In this document: positions 8,010 through 16,910 of the stretch, piece by piece
How the letters are laid out: every line of letters begins with the position of its first letter
Position numbering within the stretch: position 1 is the first letter of the stretch
Assembly (NCBI GenBank): GCA_031177985.1
Contig: JAPSJW010000007.1
Location: 1-64,000 of the forward strand
Direction of reading: 5' to 3'
Source: Microbacteriaceae bacterium
Lineage (GTDB): Bacteria; Actinomycetota; Actinomycetes; Actinomycetales; Microbacteriaceae
Length of the DNA stretch: 64,000 bases
Program-made: the position numbers and the translations under genes
The notes under the pieces: model-generated
Database searches by the model: none
The model's input: the letters and a program-made list of their open reading frames with translations, nothing else
Told to the model about the DNA's origin: nothing

Positions 8010-9317
8010 ATGGAGCTCGACGCCACCACGCGCATCGCCCGCGACCTGATCCGCTTCGACACGACCAACTACGGCGAGGGGAAGTCGAAGGGCGAGACCG
8101 AGGCGGCGGAGTACGTCGCCGCCCTCCTCGAGGAGCTGGACCTGAAGCCGGAGCTGATCGACGCCGCGCCAGGCCGCACGTCGGTGGTCGCCCGGATCGA
8201 GGGCAGCTACGACCGGCCCGTGACCGGGAACCGCCCGGCCCTCGTCGTGCACGGCCACCTCGACGTCGTGCCCGCGGACCCCGCGAACTGGACGGTCGAC
8301 CCGTTCGGCGGCGAGATCAAGGACGGGATGCTGTGGGGGCGTGGCGCCGTCGACATGAAGGACATGGACGCGATGATCCTCACCGCGCTCCAGGAGATCC
8401 TCGGCAGCGGGCGCCGGCCGAATCGCGACCTCGTCGTCGCCTTCCTCTCGGACGAGGAGAACGGCGGGGTCTACGGCTCGCACTACCTCGTCGACCACCG
8501 TCCTGAGCTGTTCGCCGGGGCGACCGAGGCGATCAGCGAGGTCGGCGGCTACTCCGTCGATCTGAACGGGGAGCGCGCCTACCTGCTGCAGACCGGGGAG
8601 AAGGCGCTCGTCTGGATCAAGCTCGTCGCGCGGGGCCGTGCGGCGCACGGCAGCCGCCTCATCCACGAGAACGCCATCACGCGGCTCGCCGAGGCTGTCG
8701 TCGCGATCGGACGTCACGAGTGGCCGGTGCGGCTGACCGACACGACCGAGCAGCTCGTCGCCGCGCTCGCGCGGATCCTGCAGGTCGACCCGCAGCGCAT
8801 GAGCCCGGATGAGGTGGTGCTGGCGACGGGGACCGCCGCCGGCTTCATCCAGGCGACGCTCCGCACGACGAGCAACCCGACGCTCCTGCAGGCGGGCTAC
8901 AAGCACAACGTCATCCCCGACACCGCCGAGGCGCTCGTGGACATCAGGACCCTGCCCGGCGAGGAGGACGAGGTGCTCGCCGCCGTGCAGCAGATCGTGG
9001 GCGACGACATCGAGGTCGTCGTGATGCACCGCGACGTGGGGCTCGAGAATCCGTTCGAGGGCGAGCTCGTCGACACGATGGTGCGGATGCTGGGCGTGCA
9101 TGACCCGGGCGCGCCCGTGCTGCCGTACCTGCTGAGCGGCGGCACCGACAACAAGGCGCTCTCGGAGCTCGGCATCACGGGATACGGCTTCGCGCCGCTG
9201 CGGCTTCCGGCCGGGCTCGACTTCCCGGGGATGTTCCACGGAGTGGACGAGCGGGTGCCGACCGACGCGCTCGCGTTCGGGCATCGCGTGCTGACGGACC
9301 TGCTGCTGGAATACTGA
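8010..9317 (+). CDS. M20 family zinc metallopeptidase/amidohydrolase
   Basis: 435 residues. Zinc ligands and catalytic residues of the M20/M25/M40 family are in place: VVHGHLDVVP (His, Asp) near residue 90, GRGAVDMKDMD (bridging Asp) near 112, and LSDEENGG (catalytic Glu) near 150. The dimerisation domain follows with AAHGSRLIHENA. The overall form is that of the cytosolic dipeptidases annotated M20/M25/M40, but the substrate cannot be read from the sequence. Start ATG at 8010. Its stop lies in a 16-bp tandem duplication just before uppP. Confidence 0.88.
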   Translation: MELDATTRIARDLIRFDTTNYGEGKSKGETEAAEYVAALLEELDLKPELIDAAPGRTSVVARIEGSYDRPVTGNRPALVVHGHLDVVPADPANWTVDPFGGEIKDGMLWGRGAVDMKDMDAMILTALQEILGSGRRPNRDLVVAFLSDEENGGVYGSHYLVDHRPELFAGATEAISEVGGYSVDLNGERAYLLQTGEKALVWIKLVARGRAAHGSRLIHENAITRLAEAVVAIGRHEWPVRLTDTTEQLVAALARILQVDPQRMSPDEVVLATGTAAGFIQATLRTTSNPTLLQAGYKHNVIPDTAEALVDIRTLPGEEDEVLAAVQQIVGDDIEVVVMHRDVGLENPFEGELVDTMVRMLGVHDPGAPVLPYLLSGGTDNKALSELGITGYGFAPLRLPAGLDFPGMFHGVDERVPTDALAFGHRVLTDLLLEY

Positions 9318-9337
9318 GCGACTGGAATACTGAGCGG
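9306..9337 (+). repeat. 16-bp tandem duplication over the peptidase stop codon
   Basis: CTGGAATACTGAGCGA (9306-9321) is followed at once by CTGGAATACTGAGCGG (9322-9337), 15 of 16 identical. The first copy holds the last codons and stop of the M20 gene; the second pushes uppP 16 bp away. It looks like a recent slippage event. Confidence 0.85.
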
Positions 9338-9339
9338 CC

Positions 9340-10188
9340 GTGAGCATCCTCGAAGCCATCTTCCTCGGTCTGATCCAGGGCCTGACCGAGTTCCTCCCGA
9401 TCTCGTCGAGCGCCCACCTCCGCATCGTCGGAGAGCTGCTGCCGTCGGCCACCGACCCCGGCGCGACCTTCACCGCGATCACCCAGCTCGGCACCGAGAC
9501 GGCGGTCATCCTCTACTTCTGGCGCGACATCACCCGGATCATCTCCCGGTGGTTCCGCTCCTTCCGGCGAGGCGGGGGAGCGCACACCGACGTCGTGCCG
9601 AAGGACGACCCCGACGTGCGGCTCGGCTGGCTCATCATCCTCGGCACCATCCCGATCGTGATCGCGGGCTACCTCCTGCAGGACACCATCCGCTCGACGT
9701 TCCGCTCGCTCTGGATCGTCGCCATCGTGCTCATCGTGTTCGGCATCCTGCTCGGCGTCGCCGACCTGCTCAGCCGCCGCGATCGCACCATCGAGCGGAT
9801 GACCTACCGCGACGGCCTGCTCATCGGCGCAGCGCAGATGCTGGCGCTCATCCCCGGGGTGTCCCGCTCGGGAGCGACGACGACCGCGGGACGCGCCCTC
9901 GGCTACGAGCGGCCCGCCATCGCGAAGTTCGCCTTCCTGCTCGCCGTTCCCGCGGTGTTCGGCAGCGGACTGTACGAGCTCGGCACGAGCTTCCGCGAGC
10001 CGCAGGTGTACGGGGCCCTCGAGACGGCGCTCGCCACGCTCGTCGCCTTCGGCGTCGGCCTCGCCGTCATCGCGTTCCTCATGCGGTACATCTCGAAGCG
10101 GTCGTTCCTGCCGTTCGTGATCTACCGCATCCTGCTGGGCGGCGTGCTGCTGGTGCTGCTGTCGGCGGGCGTGATCGACGCGACCTAG
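9340..10188 (+). CDS. uppP: Undecaprenyl-diphosphatase UppP (BacA family)
   Basis: 282-residue membrane enzyme that dephosphorylates undecaprenyl pyrophosphate to recycle the carrier for peptidoglycan and other wall polymers. It also confers low-level bacitracin tolerance in other bacteria. The two family motifs are present: GLIQGLTEFLPISSSAHL at residues 9-26 and PGVSRSGATTTAGRALG near 172. Multiple membrane segments fill the rest. The GTG start at 9340 directly precedes SILEAIFLG, the normal N-terminus of the family. Confidence 0.96.
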   Translation: MSILEAIFLGLIQGLTEFLPISSSAHLRIVGELLPSATDPGATFTAITQLGTETAVILYFWRDITRIISRWFRSFRRGGGAHTDVVPKDDPDVRLGWLIILGTIPIVIAGYLLQDTIRSTFRSLWIVAIVLIVFGILLGVADLLSRRDRTIERMTYRDGLLIGAAQMLALIPGVSRSGATTTAGRALGYERPAIAKFAFLLAVPAVFGSGLYELGTSFREPQVYGALETALATLVAFGVGLAVIAFLMRYISKRSFLPFVIYRILLGGVLLVLLSAGVIDAT

Positions 10189-10213
10189 CCCCGGCATCCG
10201 CTGGTGCAGCACT

Positions 10214-10257
10214 CTTCGCGGATCGGTCAGCCCTTCGCCGACTGATCAGCCGCGAAG
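10214..10257. terminator. Imperfect hairpin downstream of uppP
   Basis: CTTCGCGG (10214-10221) pairs with CCGCGAAG (10250-10257), and the inner TCGGTCAG/CTGATCAG segments pair partly. It is a plausible terminator for uppP. The rest of the 263-base gap to 10452 shows no gene. Confidence 0.45.
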
Positions 10258-10451
10258 CGGCGCAGCGAAACTGCGGGCATCAAGACTCCGCCGCGCGTTA
10301 CGCCGGGCCCCGGCAGCCCGCTCTTCCGAATCCGCCATGCGGCTGTCGGCGAAGCAAGAGTGAGTCGGAAAACGGGTGTGTCGGCGGCCGGGGTCGGCGT
10401 GTCGCGCGAAGGGTGGAAGCGCTCAGGCGCTGCTCGGCCAGCGGGACGAGC

Positions 10452-11345
10452 TCAGTCCCGGGGGCGCCAGGGCTCGTCGGGGTTGCGGCCGTCGCGACGG
10501 CGCAGGTAGCGCTCGAACTCCTGCGCGATGGCCTCGCCGCTCGCCTCGGGGGAGTCCACGGTGTCGCGCGCCTGCTCGAGCTGCTCGATGTAGGCCGCCA
10601 TGTCCTCGTCGTCGCCGGCGAGCTGGTCGATGCCGTCCTCCCAGGCTGCCGCCTCCTGCACGAGGTCGCCTCGGGGGATGACGACGTCGATGATCTCCTC
10701 GAGCTTGTCTACGAGAGCGAGGGTCGCCTTGGGGCTCGGCGAGTTGTGCACGTAGTGCGGCACAGACGCCCAGATCGACAGGGTCGGGATCCCGGCCTTC
10801 TCCGCCGCCTCGGCGAGTGCGGAGAGGATGCCGACCGGCCCCTCGTAGCTGGAGCGCTCCACTCCGAACTCCTCGCGCACGAGGGCGTTCTCGCTGCTCG
10901 TGAAGACCGAGATGGGGCGAGTGTGCGGCACGTCGGCGAGCATCGCACCGAGGAAGACGATGCCGCCGATGTCGGCGGTCTCGAGCGCATCGACGATCTC
11001 GGCCGTGAAGGTCTTCCAGCCCCGCGACGGCTCCTGGCCGAGCAGGAGGAACACGTCGTCGGGAGAGCGGCCGCCTTCGTCGGACGAGGCTGGAGTGCCG
11101 GTCGAGGGACCGTAGATGGTCACTCCGGGCCAGACGAGCTGACGCGCGCCCTGCTCGTCGAGCACGGAGGTCGGCCGGTTGAACTGGTAGTCGAAGTAGT
11201 CCTCGGGGTCGACCTCGAAGATGGGCTCCGCCTCGAGCAGGTCCTTGAGCATCCGCACGGCGTTGCTCGCGGCCTCTCCGGCGTCGTTCCAGCCCTCGAA
11301 GGCCGCTACGAGGATCCGCCCTCTCGACATGCCACTGTCTGTCAC
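10452..11345 (-). CDS. PAC2 family protein (proteasome assembly chaperone-like)
   Basis: 297 residues of the PAC2 family: ILVAAFEGWNDAGEAAS at the N-terminus, YFDYQFNRP, then GIPTLSIWASVPHYV. The acidic, coiled-coil-like C-terminus (DDEDMAAYIEQLEQ) is typical of the actinobacterial version. The molecular role in bacteria is not established. Its usual neighbours are the pup/proteasome locus genes, as here. The GTG at 11345 has GAGG eight bases upstream; ATG 11330 lacks a ribosome site. Confidence 0.85.
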   Translation of the reverse strand: MTDSGMSRGRILVAAFEGWNDAGEAASNAVRMLKDLLEAEPIFEVDPEDYFDYQFNRPTSVLDEQGARQLVWPGVTIYGPSTGTPASSDEGGRSPDDVFLLLGQEPSRGWKTFTAEIVDALETADIGGIVFLGAMLADVPHTRPISVFTSSENALVREEFGVERSSYEGPVGILSALAEAAEKAGIPTLSIWASVPHYVHNSPSPKATLALVDKLEEIIDVVIPRGDLVQEAAAWEDGIDQLAGDDEDMAAYIEQLEQARDTVDSPEASGEAIAQEFERYLRRRDGRNPDEPWRPRD

Positions 11346-11442
11346 GATGTGCGCCTCGCTTCCTTCGTAACAGGATAGGACCCGGCACGGTCGACTGCTC
11401 CCGCCCGCGAGCCGCCAGGACCGACCGGGCCGCACCGGTACC

Positions 11443-12117
11443 ATGGGGACGATGAGTTCCGCCCGCCCCTCCGCCGTGCTCTGGGACATGGACGGCACGA
11501 TCGTCGACACCGAGCCCTACTGGATCAACGCCGAGACAGCGCTCATCCAGTCCTATGGCGGCTCCTGGTCGCACGAGGAGGCGATGCAGCTCGTCGGCCA
11601 GGGTCTCTGGCACTCGGCGCGCATCATCCGCTCGCGCGGGGTCGACCTCAGCGAGGACCAGATCATCGCGACCCTCACCGATCGCGTGCTCGACCAGGTG
11701 CGCTTGCGCGTGCCGTGGCGCCCCGGTGCGCTCGAGCTGCTGCGCTCGGTCGAGGAGGCGGGGATGCGCAACGCGCTCGTGACCATGTCGATGCGGCGGA
11801 TGGCGGAGCACATCGCCGGCGCCGCCGGCGGCGCCTTCGAGATCATCGTCGCCGGCGACGACGTCACCCACTCGAAGCCGCACCCCGAGCCGTACGAGCG
11901 CGCCGCCGAGCTCCTCGGGCTCAGCCCCGCCGACTGCGTGGCGATCGAGGACTCGAACCCGGGCGTAGCCTCCGCGACCGCTGCGGGAGCCGTGACGATC
12001 GCGGTGCCGCACGTCGTGCCGATCGAGTCGAGCGCGCACTACACCGTGTGGCCCACCCTCGACGGACGCACGGCGCACGACCTCGTCGAGCTCTTCGTCG
12101 AGCGGAGCGCCGCGTGA
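11443..12117 (+). CDS. HAD-superfamily phosphatase (beta-phosphoglucomutase-like)
   Basis: 224 residues. HAD motif I WDMDGTIVDTEP (nucleophile Asp), motif II VTMS, motif III Lys in HSKPHPEPY and motif IV IEDSNPGV are all intact. The alpha-helical cap after motif I places it with subfamily IA sugar phosphatases/mutases; the substrate is unknown. It may start at ATG 11443 or nine bases later at ATG 11452. Its stop overlaps the trmI GTG, so the two are translationally coupled. Confidence 0.88.
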   Translation: MGTMSSARPSAVLWDMDGTIVDTEPYWINAETALIQSYGGSWSHEEAMQLVGQGLWHSARIIRSRGVDLSEDQIIATLTDRVLDQVRLRVPWRPGALELLRSVEEAGMRNALVTMSMRRMAEHIAGAAGGAFEIIVAGDDVTHSKPHPEPYERAAELLGLSPADCVAIEDSNPGVASATAAGAVTIAVPHVVPIESSAHYTVWPTLDGRTAHDLVELFVERSAA

Positions 12118-13091
12118 CCGCGCTCGGCACGGGGCCGTTCCGCGAGGGCGACCAGGTGCAGCTCACCGGGCCCAAGGGCCGGCTCAACACCATCACCCTC
12201 GCCGCGGGAGGCGTCTTCCACTCCCACCGGGGCGCGCTGCCGCACGATGCGATCCTTGGGCTGCCCGACGGCTCGGTCGTCGCCAACACCGCGGGCATCG
12301 AATACCTCGCGCTGCGGCCGCTGCTCAGCGACTTCGTCATGTCGATGCCGCGAGGAGCGGCGATCGTCTACCCGAAGGACGCCGCGCAGATCCTCGCGCT
12401 CGCGGACATCTTCCCGGGGGCGACCGTCGTCGAGGCGGGAGTCGGGTCCGGAGCTCTGTCGCTCTGGCTGCTGCGCGCGCTCGGGGGAGAGGGGCACCTC
12501 TACTCCTTCGAGCGCCGTGAGGAGTTCGCCGACGTCGCCCGCGCCAACGTCACGAGCTTCGCGGGCCAGGAGCCCTCGAACTGGACCATCACCCTCGGCG
12601 ACCTCGTCGAGGAGCTGCCGGAGCGGGTCGCCGCAGGCAGTGTCGACCGGGTGCTGCTCGACATGCTCGCCCCGTGGGAGTGCATCGACGTCGTGCTCGA
12701 CGCGCTGAAGCCCGGTGGAGTGCTGCTCTGCTACGTCGCCACGGTGACCCAGCTGTCCCGAGTGGTGGAGGCCATCCGCGACTCCGAGTCGTTCACCGAC
12801 CCGGACGCGAGCGAGACGATCGTGCGCGGCTGGCACGTCGAGGGCCTCGCCGTGCGGCCCGACCACCGGATGGTCGGGCACACCGGATTCCTCGTGACGG
12901 CACGGAGGCTCGCGCCCGGCGCGCGGCTGCCCCAGTTCAAGCGGCGGGTGAAGACGGAGTTCACCGACGAGGACGTCGAGGTCTGGACGCCTGGCGCCGT
13001 CGGTGAGCGGACGGCGAGCGACAAGAGGCTCCGCAAGACGGTACGGCAGGCCCGCTCCACGGCGGAGAAGTCGGTTCCGCCGGAGCTATAG
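12114..13091 (+). CDS. trmI: tRNA (adenine-N1)-methyltransferase TrmI
   Basis: 325-residue SAM-dependent enzyme predicted to make m1A58 in the tRNA T loop. Evidence: the N-terminal beta domain (GPFREGDQVQLTGPKGR), SAM motif VVEAGVGSGALSLWLLRAL near residue 107, and the TrmI signature VDRVLLDMLAPWE near 180. The GTG at 12114 overlaps the HAD stop (GTGA). In many actinobacteria this gene is followed by mpa, dop, pup, prcBA and pafA; here the next gene is the FKBP lipoprotein 40 bp away. Confidence 0.94.
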   Translation: MTALGTGPFREGDQVQLTGPKGRLNTITLAAGGVFHSHRGALPHDAILGLPDGSVVANTAGIEYLALRPLLSDFVMSMPRGAAIVYPKDAAQILALADIFPGATVVEAGVGSGALSLWLLRALGGEGHLYSFERREEFADVARANVTSFAGQEPSNWTITLGDLVEELPERVAAGSVDRVLLDMLAPWECIDVVLDALKPGGVLLCYVATVTQLSRVVEAIRDSESFTDPDASETIVRGWHVEGLAVRPDHRMVGHTGFLVTARRLAPGARLPQFKRRVKTEFTDEDVEVWTPGAVGERTASDKRLRKTVRQARSTAEKSVPPEL

Positions 13092-13130
13092 ACTCCTACG
13101 GTGATTCCGGGCGGAAAGGGAAGAGGACAC

Positions 13131-14105
13131 GTGCGCAAGACTCTCGCGGTGCTGCTGGCGACCGGTGTCACGGTCGGACTGAGCGCCTGCGCGGGCTCGC
13201 CCGCCTCCGATTCCTGCACCTCGCCGGTGACCGAGGGGTCCGCCTCGCGGCTCGTCGACGCCACCGGCTCGATCGGCTCGTCTCCCGAGGTCGACTTCCC
13301 GACCCCGCTCGTGACCGACGGCATCGAGGTGTCCGTCATCGAGCGAGGCGAGGGTCGCACGCTCGTCGAGGGGCAGATCGTCGACTTCGAGGTCACCGCC
13401 TACAACGGTGAGACCGGCAAGGCCTTCAGCGCATCCGCCTACGGCCAGGACGCTCCGATCCGACGCACCGCGGGCTCTGAGGCCGACGCGCTCGGCGCAG
13501 CGCTCCAGTGCGCCGAGGTCGGCTCCCGACTCGCCGTCACGACGACCTTCGCCGACCAGTTCGGCGAGCAGACGCCCGACCCGTCGCTCGGGCTCGAGGC
13601 GGACTCCACCGTCGTGCTCGTCGTCGACGTCGTCGCCGGCTACCTCGGCAAGGCGAACGGCTCCGATCAGCTGCCGCAGTCCGGCTTCCCGGCGGTCGTC
13701 CTCGCTCCGAACGGCCAGCCCGGCATCACGATCCCCGCCGAGGAGCCGCCGACCGAGCTCGGTGTCGAGGTGCTCAAGGTCGGCTCGGGCGCGAAGGTCG
13801 AACAGGAGGACCAGGTCGTCCTCCACTACACCGGCCTGCTCTGGGACTCCGAGGAGTCGATCTTCGACTCCAGCTGGGACCGTGGCGTCGCCTCGACCTT
13901 CAACGCGGTGAGCCTCGAGGACAACCCCCAGGGCGGACTCGTCCCCGGCTTCGCCGAGGCCCTCATCGGACAGCGCGTCGGCAGCCAGTTCGTCGTCGTC
14001 ATCCCGCCGGAGTTCGGATACCCTGAGGGACAGGCTCCCGCTTCCATCCCGGCAGGCTCCACGATGGTGTTCGTGGTCGACGTGCTGGGCATCGAAGAGG
14101 ACTGA
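13131..14105 (+). CDS. FKBP-type peptidyl-prolyl cis-trans isomerase, lipoprotein
   Basis: 324 residues. The signal peptide RKTLAVLLATGVTVGLSAC ends in the lipobox LSAC (Cys about residue 19), so the protein is membrane-anchored outside the cell. A degenerate FKBP-like domain (about 60-175) is followed by a canonical one (about 205-324) with VVLHYTGLLWD, GGLVPGFAEALIGQRVG and PPEFGYPEGQ. I start at GTG 13131, which has AGAGGACAC upstream; an in-frame GTG at 13101 would bury the signal peptide. This gene normally sits beside pafB in the actinobacterial proteasome region. Confidence 0.93.
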   Translation: MRKTLAVLLATGVTVGLSACAGSPASDSCTSPVTEGSASRLVDATGSIGSSPEVDFPTPLVTDGIEVSVIERGEGRTLVEGQIVDFEVTAYNGETGKAFSASAYGQDAPIRRTAGSEADALGAALQCAEVGSRLAVTTTFADQFGEQTPDPSLGLEADSTVVLVVDVVAGYLGKANGSDQLPQSGFPAVVLAPNGQPGITIPAEEPPTELGVEVLKVGSGAKVEQEDQVVLHYTGLLWDSEESIFDSSWDRGVASTFNAVSLEDNPQGGLVPGFAEALIGQRVGSQFVVVIPPEFGYPEGQAPASIPAGSTMVFVVDVLGIEED

Positions 14106-14162
14106 CCTCCCGCTTTCCTCGCACCGACACTGGCCGGGTGTCCGAACTCTAGGATCTCTCTC

Positions 14163-15158
14163 GTGCCGACCTCGCGTCCTGTTCCCCGCATCCCGGTCGA
14201 AGAGCGGCTCTTCAGCCTGGTGCTGGCGCTCCTCGCGACCGAGAGCGGCCTCACCAAGAACGAGATCCTGTCGACCGTGCAGGGCTACCGCCAGCGCTAT
14301 GCGCCCGGCGGCGACAACGCCAACCTCGAGCGGCAGTTCGAGCGCGACAAGGACGACATCCGCGAGCTCGGGGTGCCGCTCGAGACGATCGAGACGCCGG
14401 GGCAGGCGGGGAACAACCAGACGCTGAGGTACCGCATCCCGCGCGGAAGCTACGAACTCCCCGAGGACGTGCGGTTCTCGCCGCAGGAGGTCACGCTGCT
14501 GAACCTGGCGGCGCGGGTCTGGCGCGAGGGCTCGCTGTCCAGCGAGTCACGCAGGGCGCTGCTGAAGCTCGGCTCGCTCGGAGTGACGAGCGACGAGCCC
14601 GTGCTCGGCTACGCTCCCCGGGTGCGAGTGCGGGACGCCGCCTTCGAGCCGCTGAGCGCGGCGCTCGAGAAGCACGTGATCGTCCGCTTCGACTACCTCA
14701 AGCCCGGGCAGGCCGCTGCACGCCGCCGCGAGGTCGAGCCGCTCGCTCTCTTCCAGCATCAGGGCCGCTGGCACCTGTACGCGGCCGAGCCGGACACCCG
14801 GCTGCACAAGACCTTCCTCCTCCGGCGGATCGTGAGCCCTATCGAGCTCACCTCCCGGGGCTTCCAACCGCCCGCGGAGGACCCGCGGGAGCAGGCGCTG
14901 CGCGATCTCGAGGCGATCTGGGAGTCCCGGGTCGCGATCGTCGAGGCGGTGCCCGGCTCGGATGCCGCGACCCGGCTGCTCAAGCGCCGAGGCACGACGC
15001 GGGTCGGGAACGACCGGCTGTCGCTGCACTACGCCGATCCCGACATCATCGCGGACGAGCTCGCCGGATTCGGCCCCGAGGTGGTCGTCATCGACCCGCC
15101 CCAGCTGCGGGATGCGGTGCGGGAGCGACTGGAGAGGACGGTGGCCGAACATGGCTAA
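14163..15158 (+). CDS. pafB: PafB, WYL-domain DNA-damage transcription factor subunit
   Basis: 331 residues with an N-terminal winged helix (LFSLVLALLATESGLTKNEI) and a WYL domain (GRWHLYAAEPD near residue 200). PafB and PafC form a heterodimer that activates the LexA-independent DNA-damage regulon in mycobacteria. GTG start at 14163. The stop lies eight bases inside pafC. The name comes from association with pafA, which is not in this window. A PafBC-type promoter motif is visible upstream of imuA' (4948-4970). Confidence 0.92.
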   Translation: MPTSRPVPRIPVEERLFSLVLALLATESGLTKNEILSTVQGYRQRYAPGGDNANLERQFERDKDDIRELGVPLETIETPGQAGNNQTLRYRIPRGSYELPEDVRFSPQEVTLLNLAARVWREGSLSSESRRALLKLGSLGVTSDEPVLGYAPRVRVRDAAFEPLSAALEKHVIVRFDYLKPGQAAARRREVEPLALFQHQGRWHLYAAEPDTRLHKTFLLRRIVSPIELTSRGFQPPAEDPREQALRDLEAIWESRVAIVEAVPGSDAATRLLKRRGTTRVGNDRLSLHYADPDIIADELAGFGPEVVVIDPPQLRDAVRERLERTVAEHG

Positions 15159-16137
15159 ACGCGCCAAGGCACCCGCGTTCCACGCCCAGGACAAGCTCGC
15201 GTTCCTGCTGTCCCTCGTGCCGTACCTCATGGACCACGACCGGGTGCGGGTTCCCGAGGTAGCGAAGCACTTCGGTGTCGAGCCCGAGTTCGTGCGCGAC
15301 GCCGTCCGCCTCATCGGCGTCTCGGGCGTGCCGGGGGAGACCAGCCAGTACCAGCACGAGGACCTCTTCGACATCAACTGGGACGCCTTCGAGGAGGACG
15401 ACGAGATCGTCCTCACGAACCTCGTCGCGATCGACGAGTCGCCGCGCTTCTCGGCCCGCGAGGCCGCAGCGCTCATCGCCGGCTTGCAGTACCTGTCGTC
15501 GCTGCCCGAGAACGCCGACCGGGCAGCGATCGCGTCGCTCGAGGCGAAGCTCTCACGCGGATCGTCGTCGCAGCCGAGCCCGGTCGCGGTCGAGGCGACC
15601 GAGACGGATGCGACCCTCGCCCTGCTGCGCGAGTCGGTCGAGAAGGGCGTCCAGGTCGAGTTCGACTACTCCAACTCGGCCGGTCACGCCGAGCGCCGCA
15701 AGGTCGACCCGCTGCGGGTCGAGTCGATGGACGCCGACTGGTATGTGCGGGCCTGGTGCCATCTGCGCCGCGCCGTCCGCACGTTCCGCCTGGACCGCAT
15801 CTCCAACCCGGTCCTCACCGACGAACCGATCACGACCCATGCCAAGGACGTGTCGCTGCCCGACACCCTCTTCGAGTCCAGCGCCGACGACCTCCTCGTC
15901 ACGATCGAGGTGGCCGAGTCGGCGCTGCCGCTGCTCGCCGACTACGTGCCCGATGGCTCGACGCTCAGCCGCGCCTCGGAGGGACGGGTGCGCACGACCA
16001 TCCGGGTCACGCACTATCACGGGCTCAAGCGGCTGATCGGCAGCATGGCCGGCGTCGCGCGCGTGCTCGAGCCCGAGCAGGCGAGGGCCGCGGTGGCGGC
16101 GTGGGCGCGGGAGGGCGCCGCACGCTACGCGGACTGA
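15151..16137 (+). CDS. pafC: PafC, WYL-domain DNA-damage transcription factor subunit
   Basis: 328 residues, paralogous to PafB: N-terminal HTH (DKLAFLLSLVPYLMDHDRVRVPEVAKHFG region) and WYL domain with DWYVRAWCHLRRAVRTFRLD near 192-210. The ATG at 15151 lies within the end of pafB, so the subunits are probably made in a fixed ratio. Expected partner of PafB in a single WYL-type sensor/activator. Confidence 0.92.
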   Translation: MAKRAKAPAFHAQDKLAFLLSLVPYLMDHDRVRVPEVAKHFGVEPEFVRDAVRLIGVSGVPGETSQYQHEDLFDINWDAFEEDDEIVLTNLVAIDESPRFSAREAAALIAGLQYLSSLPENADRAAIASLEAKLSRGSSSQPSPVAVEATETDATLALLRESVEKGVQVEFDYSNSAGHAERRKVDPLRVESMDADWYVRAWCHLRRAVRTFRLDRISNPVLTDEPITTHAKDVSLPDTLFESSADDLLVTIEVAESALPLLADYVPDGSTLSRASEGRVRTTIRVTHYHGLKRLIGSMAGVARVLEPEQARAAVAAWAREGAARYAD

Positions 16138-16160
16138 ACAGCGCTCGACGGGGTGAGAGG

Positions 16161-16541
16161 TCAGGTCGCTTCGGCGTCGTACGGCGCGGGCGCGACCGGG
16201 TCCCACACGGCGGCCGCCGATGCAGTGGCCGTGGCCGCGGGAGCCGACGCGCTCGGCCGCTTCGGCCGGCTGATGACGGGTTCCGGCTCGTCGTCGAGCA
16301 GCGCCTCCCGGATGATCCGGCGGGGGTCGTACTGGCGCGGGTCGAGCTGCTTCCAGTCGATGTCGTCGAACTCGGGTCCCATCTCCTCGCGGAGCCGGTC
16401 CTTGGCGCCATTCGCCATGTCGCGCAACGAGCGCACGAGCCGGCCCAACTGGGCCGCATAATGGGGCAGACGGTCGGGACCCAGGATGAAGAGCGCGATC
16501 ACCCCGATGATCATGAGTTTGTCGAAGGTCAGCCCGCCCAC
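16161..16541 (-). CDS. tatB: Twin-arginine translocase subunit TatB
   Basis: About 126 residues: one N-terminal membrane helix (KLMIIGVIALFILGPDRLP), then an amphipathic helix and a long charged tail with GPEFDDIDWKQLDPRQYDP, typical of actinobacterial TatB rather than TatA. The GTG at 16541 places GLTF right at the N-terminus as in homologues; an ATG at 16562 would add seven residues and has no better ribosome site. It is transcribed away from tatA, with a 99-bp gap between their starts, so all three Tat genes lie within about 1.5 kb. Confidence 0.87.
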   Translation of the reverse strand: MGGLTFDKLMIIGVIALFILGPDRLPHYAAQLGRLVRSLRDMANGAKDRLREEMGPEFDDIDWKQLDPRQYDPRRIIREALLDDEPEPVISRPKRPSASAPAATATASAAAVWDPVAPAPYDAEAT

Positions 16542-16640
16542 CGCACCAGGGTAACCCGCCATCCGCCGGGAATCCGCCGGTGTTCGGGAAGGACGCCTAT
16601 GATGGCCGTGACCTGATCGCGGCACGAAGGACACCCAACG

Positions 16641-16907
16641 ATGCTCGGCAACCTCACCGGATGGCACTTCCTCATCCTCCTGATCGTCATCCTGCTGCTC
16701 TTCGGCGCGCCGAAGCTGCCTGCCCTGGCGCGGAGCCTCGGCCAGTCGATGCGCATCTTCCGCGGCGAGGTCAAGACGATGCAGCAGGAATCGGCGGAAG
16801 AGCGCGCAGCGTCCGGTACGACCACTCCCACGGAGGAGCCGGGCAGCGCGACCTCGTCGACCAGGACGAGCACCGCGAAGCCGGACGGCGACTCCACGCG
16901 CCCGTAG
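16641..16907 (+). CDS. tatA: Twin-arginine translocase subunit TatA
   Basis: 88 residues: membrane helix WHFLILLIVILLLFGAPKLP, amphipathic helix ARSLGQSMRIFRGEV and a hydrophilic Thr/Ser/Glu-rich tail. TatA forms the pore for folded, twin-arginine-tagged proteins. The tatC start follows after three bases. Confidence 0.94.
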   Translation: MLGNLTGWHFLILLIVILLLFGAPKLPALARSLGQSMRIFRGEVKTMQQESAEERAASGTTTPTEEPGSATSSTRTSTAKPDGDSTRP

Positions 16908-16910
16908 ACC

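Noticed and set aside
13092-13130. Search for a hidden pup or other small gene between trmI and the FKBP gene
   Set aside because: Only 39 bases, fully accounted for by the FKBP ribosome site and upstream sequence.
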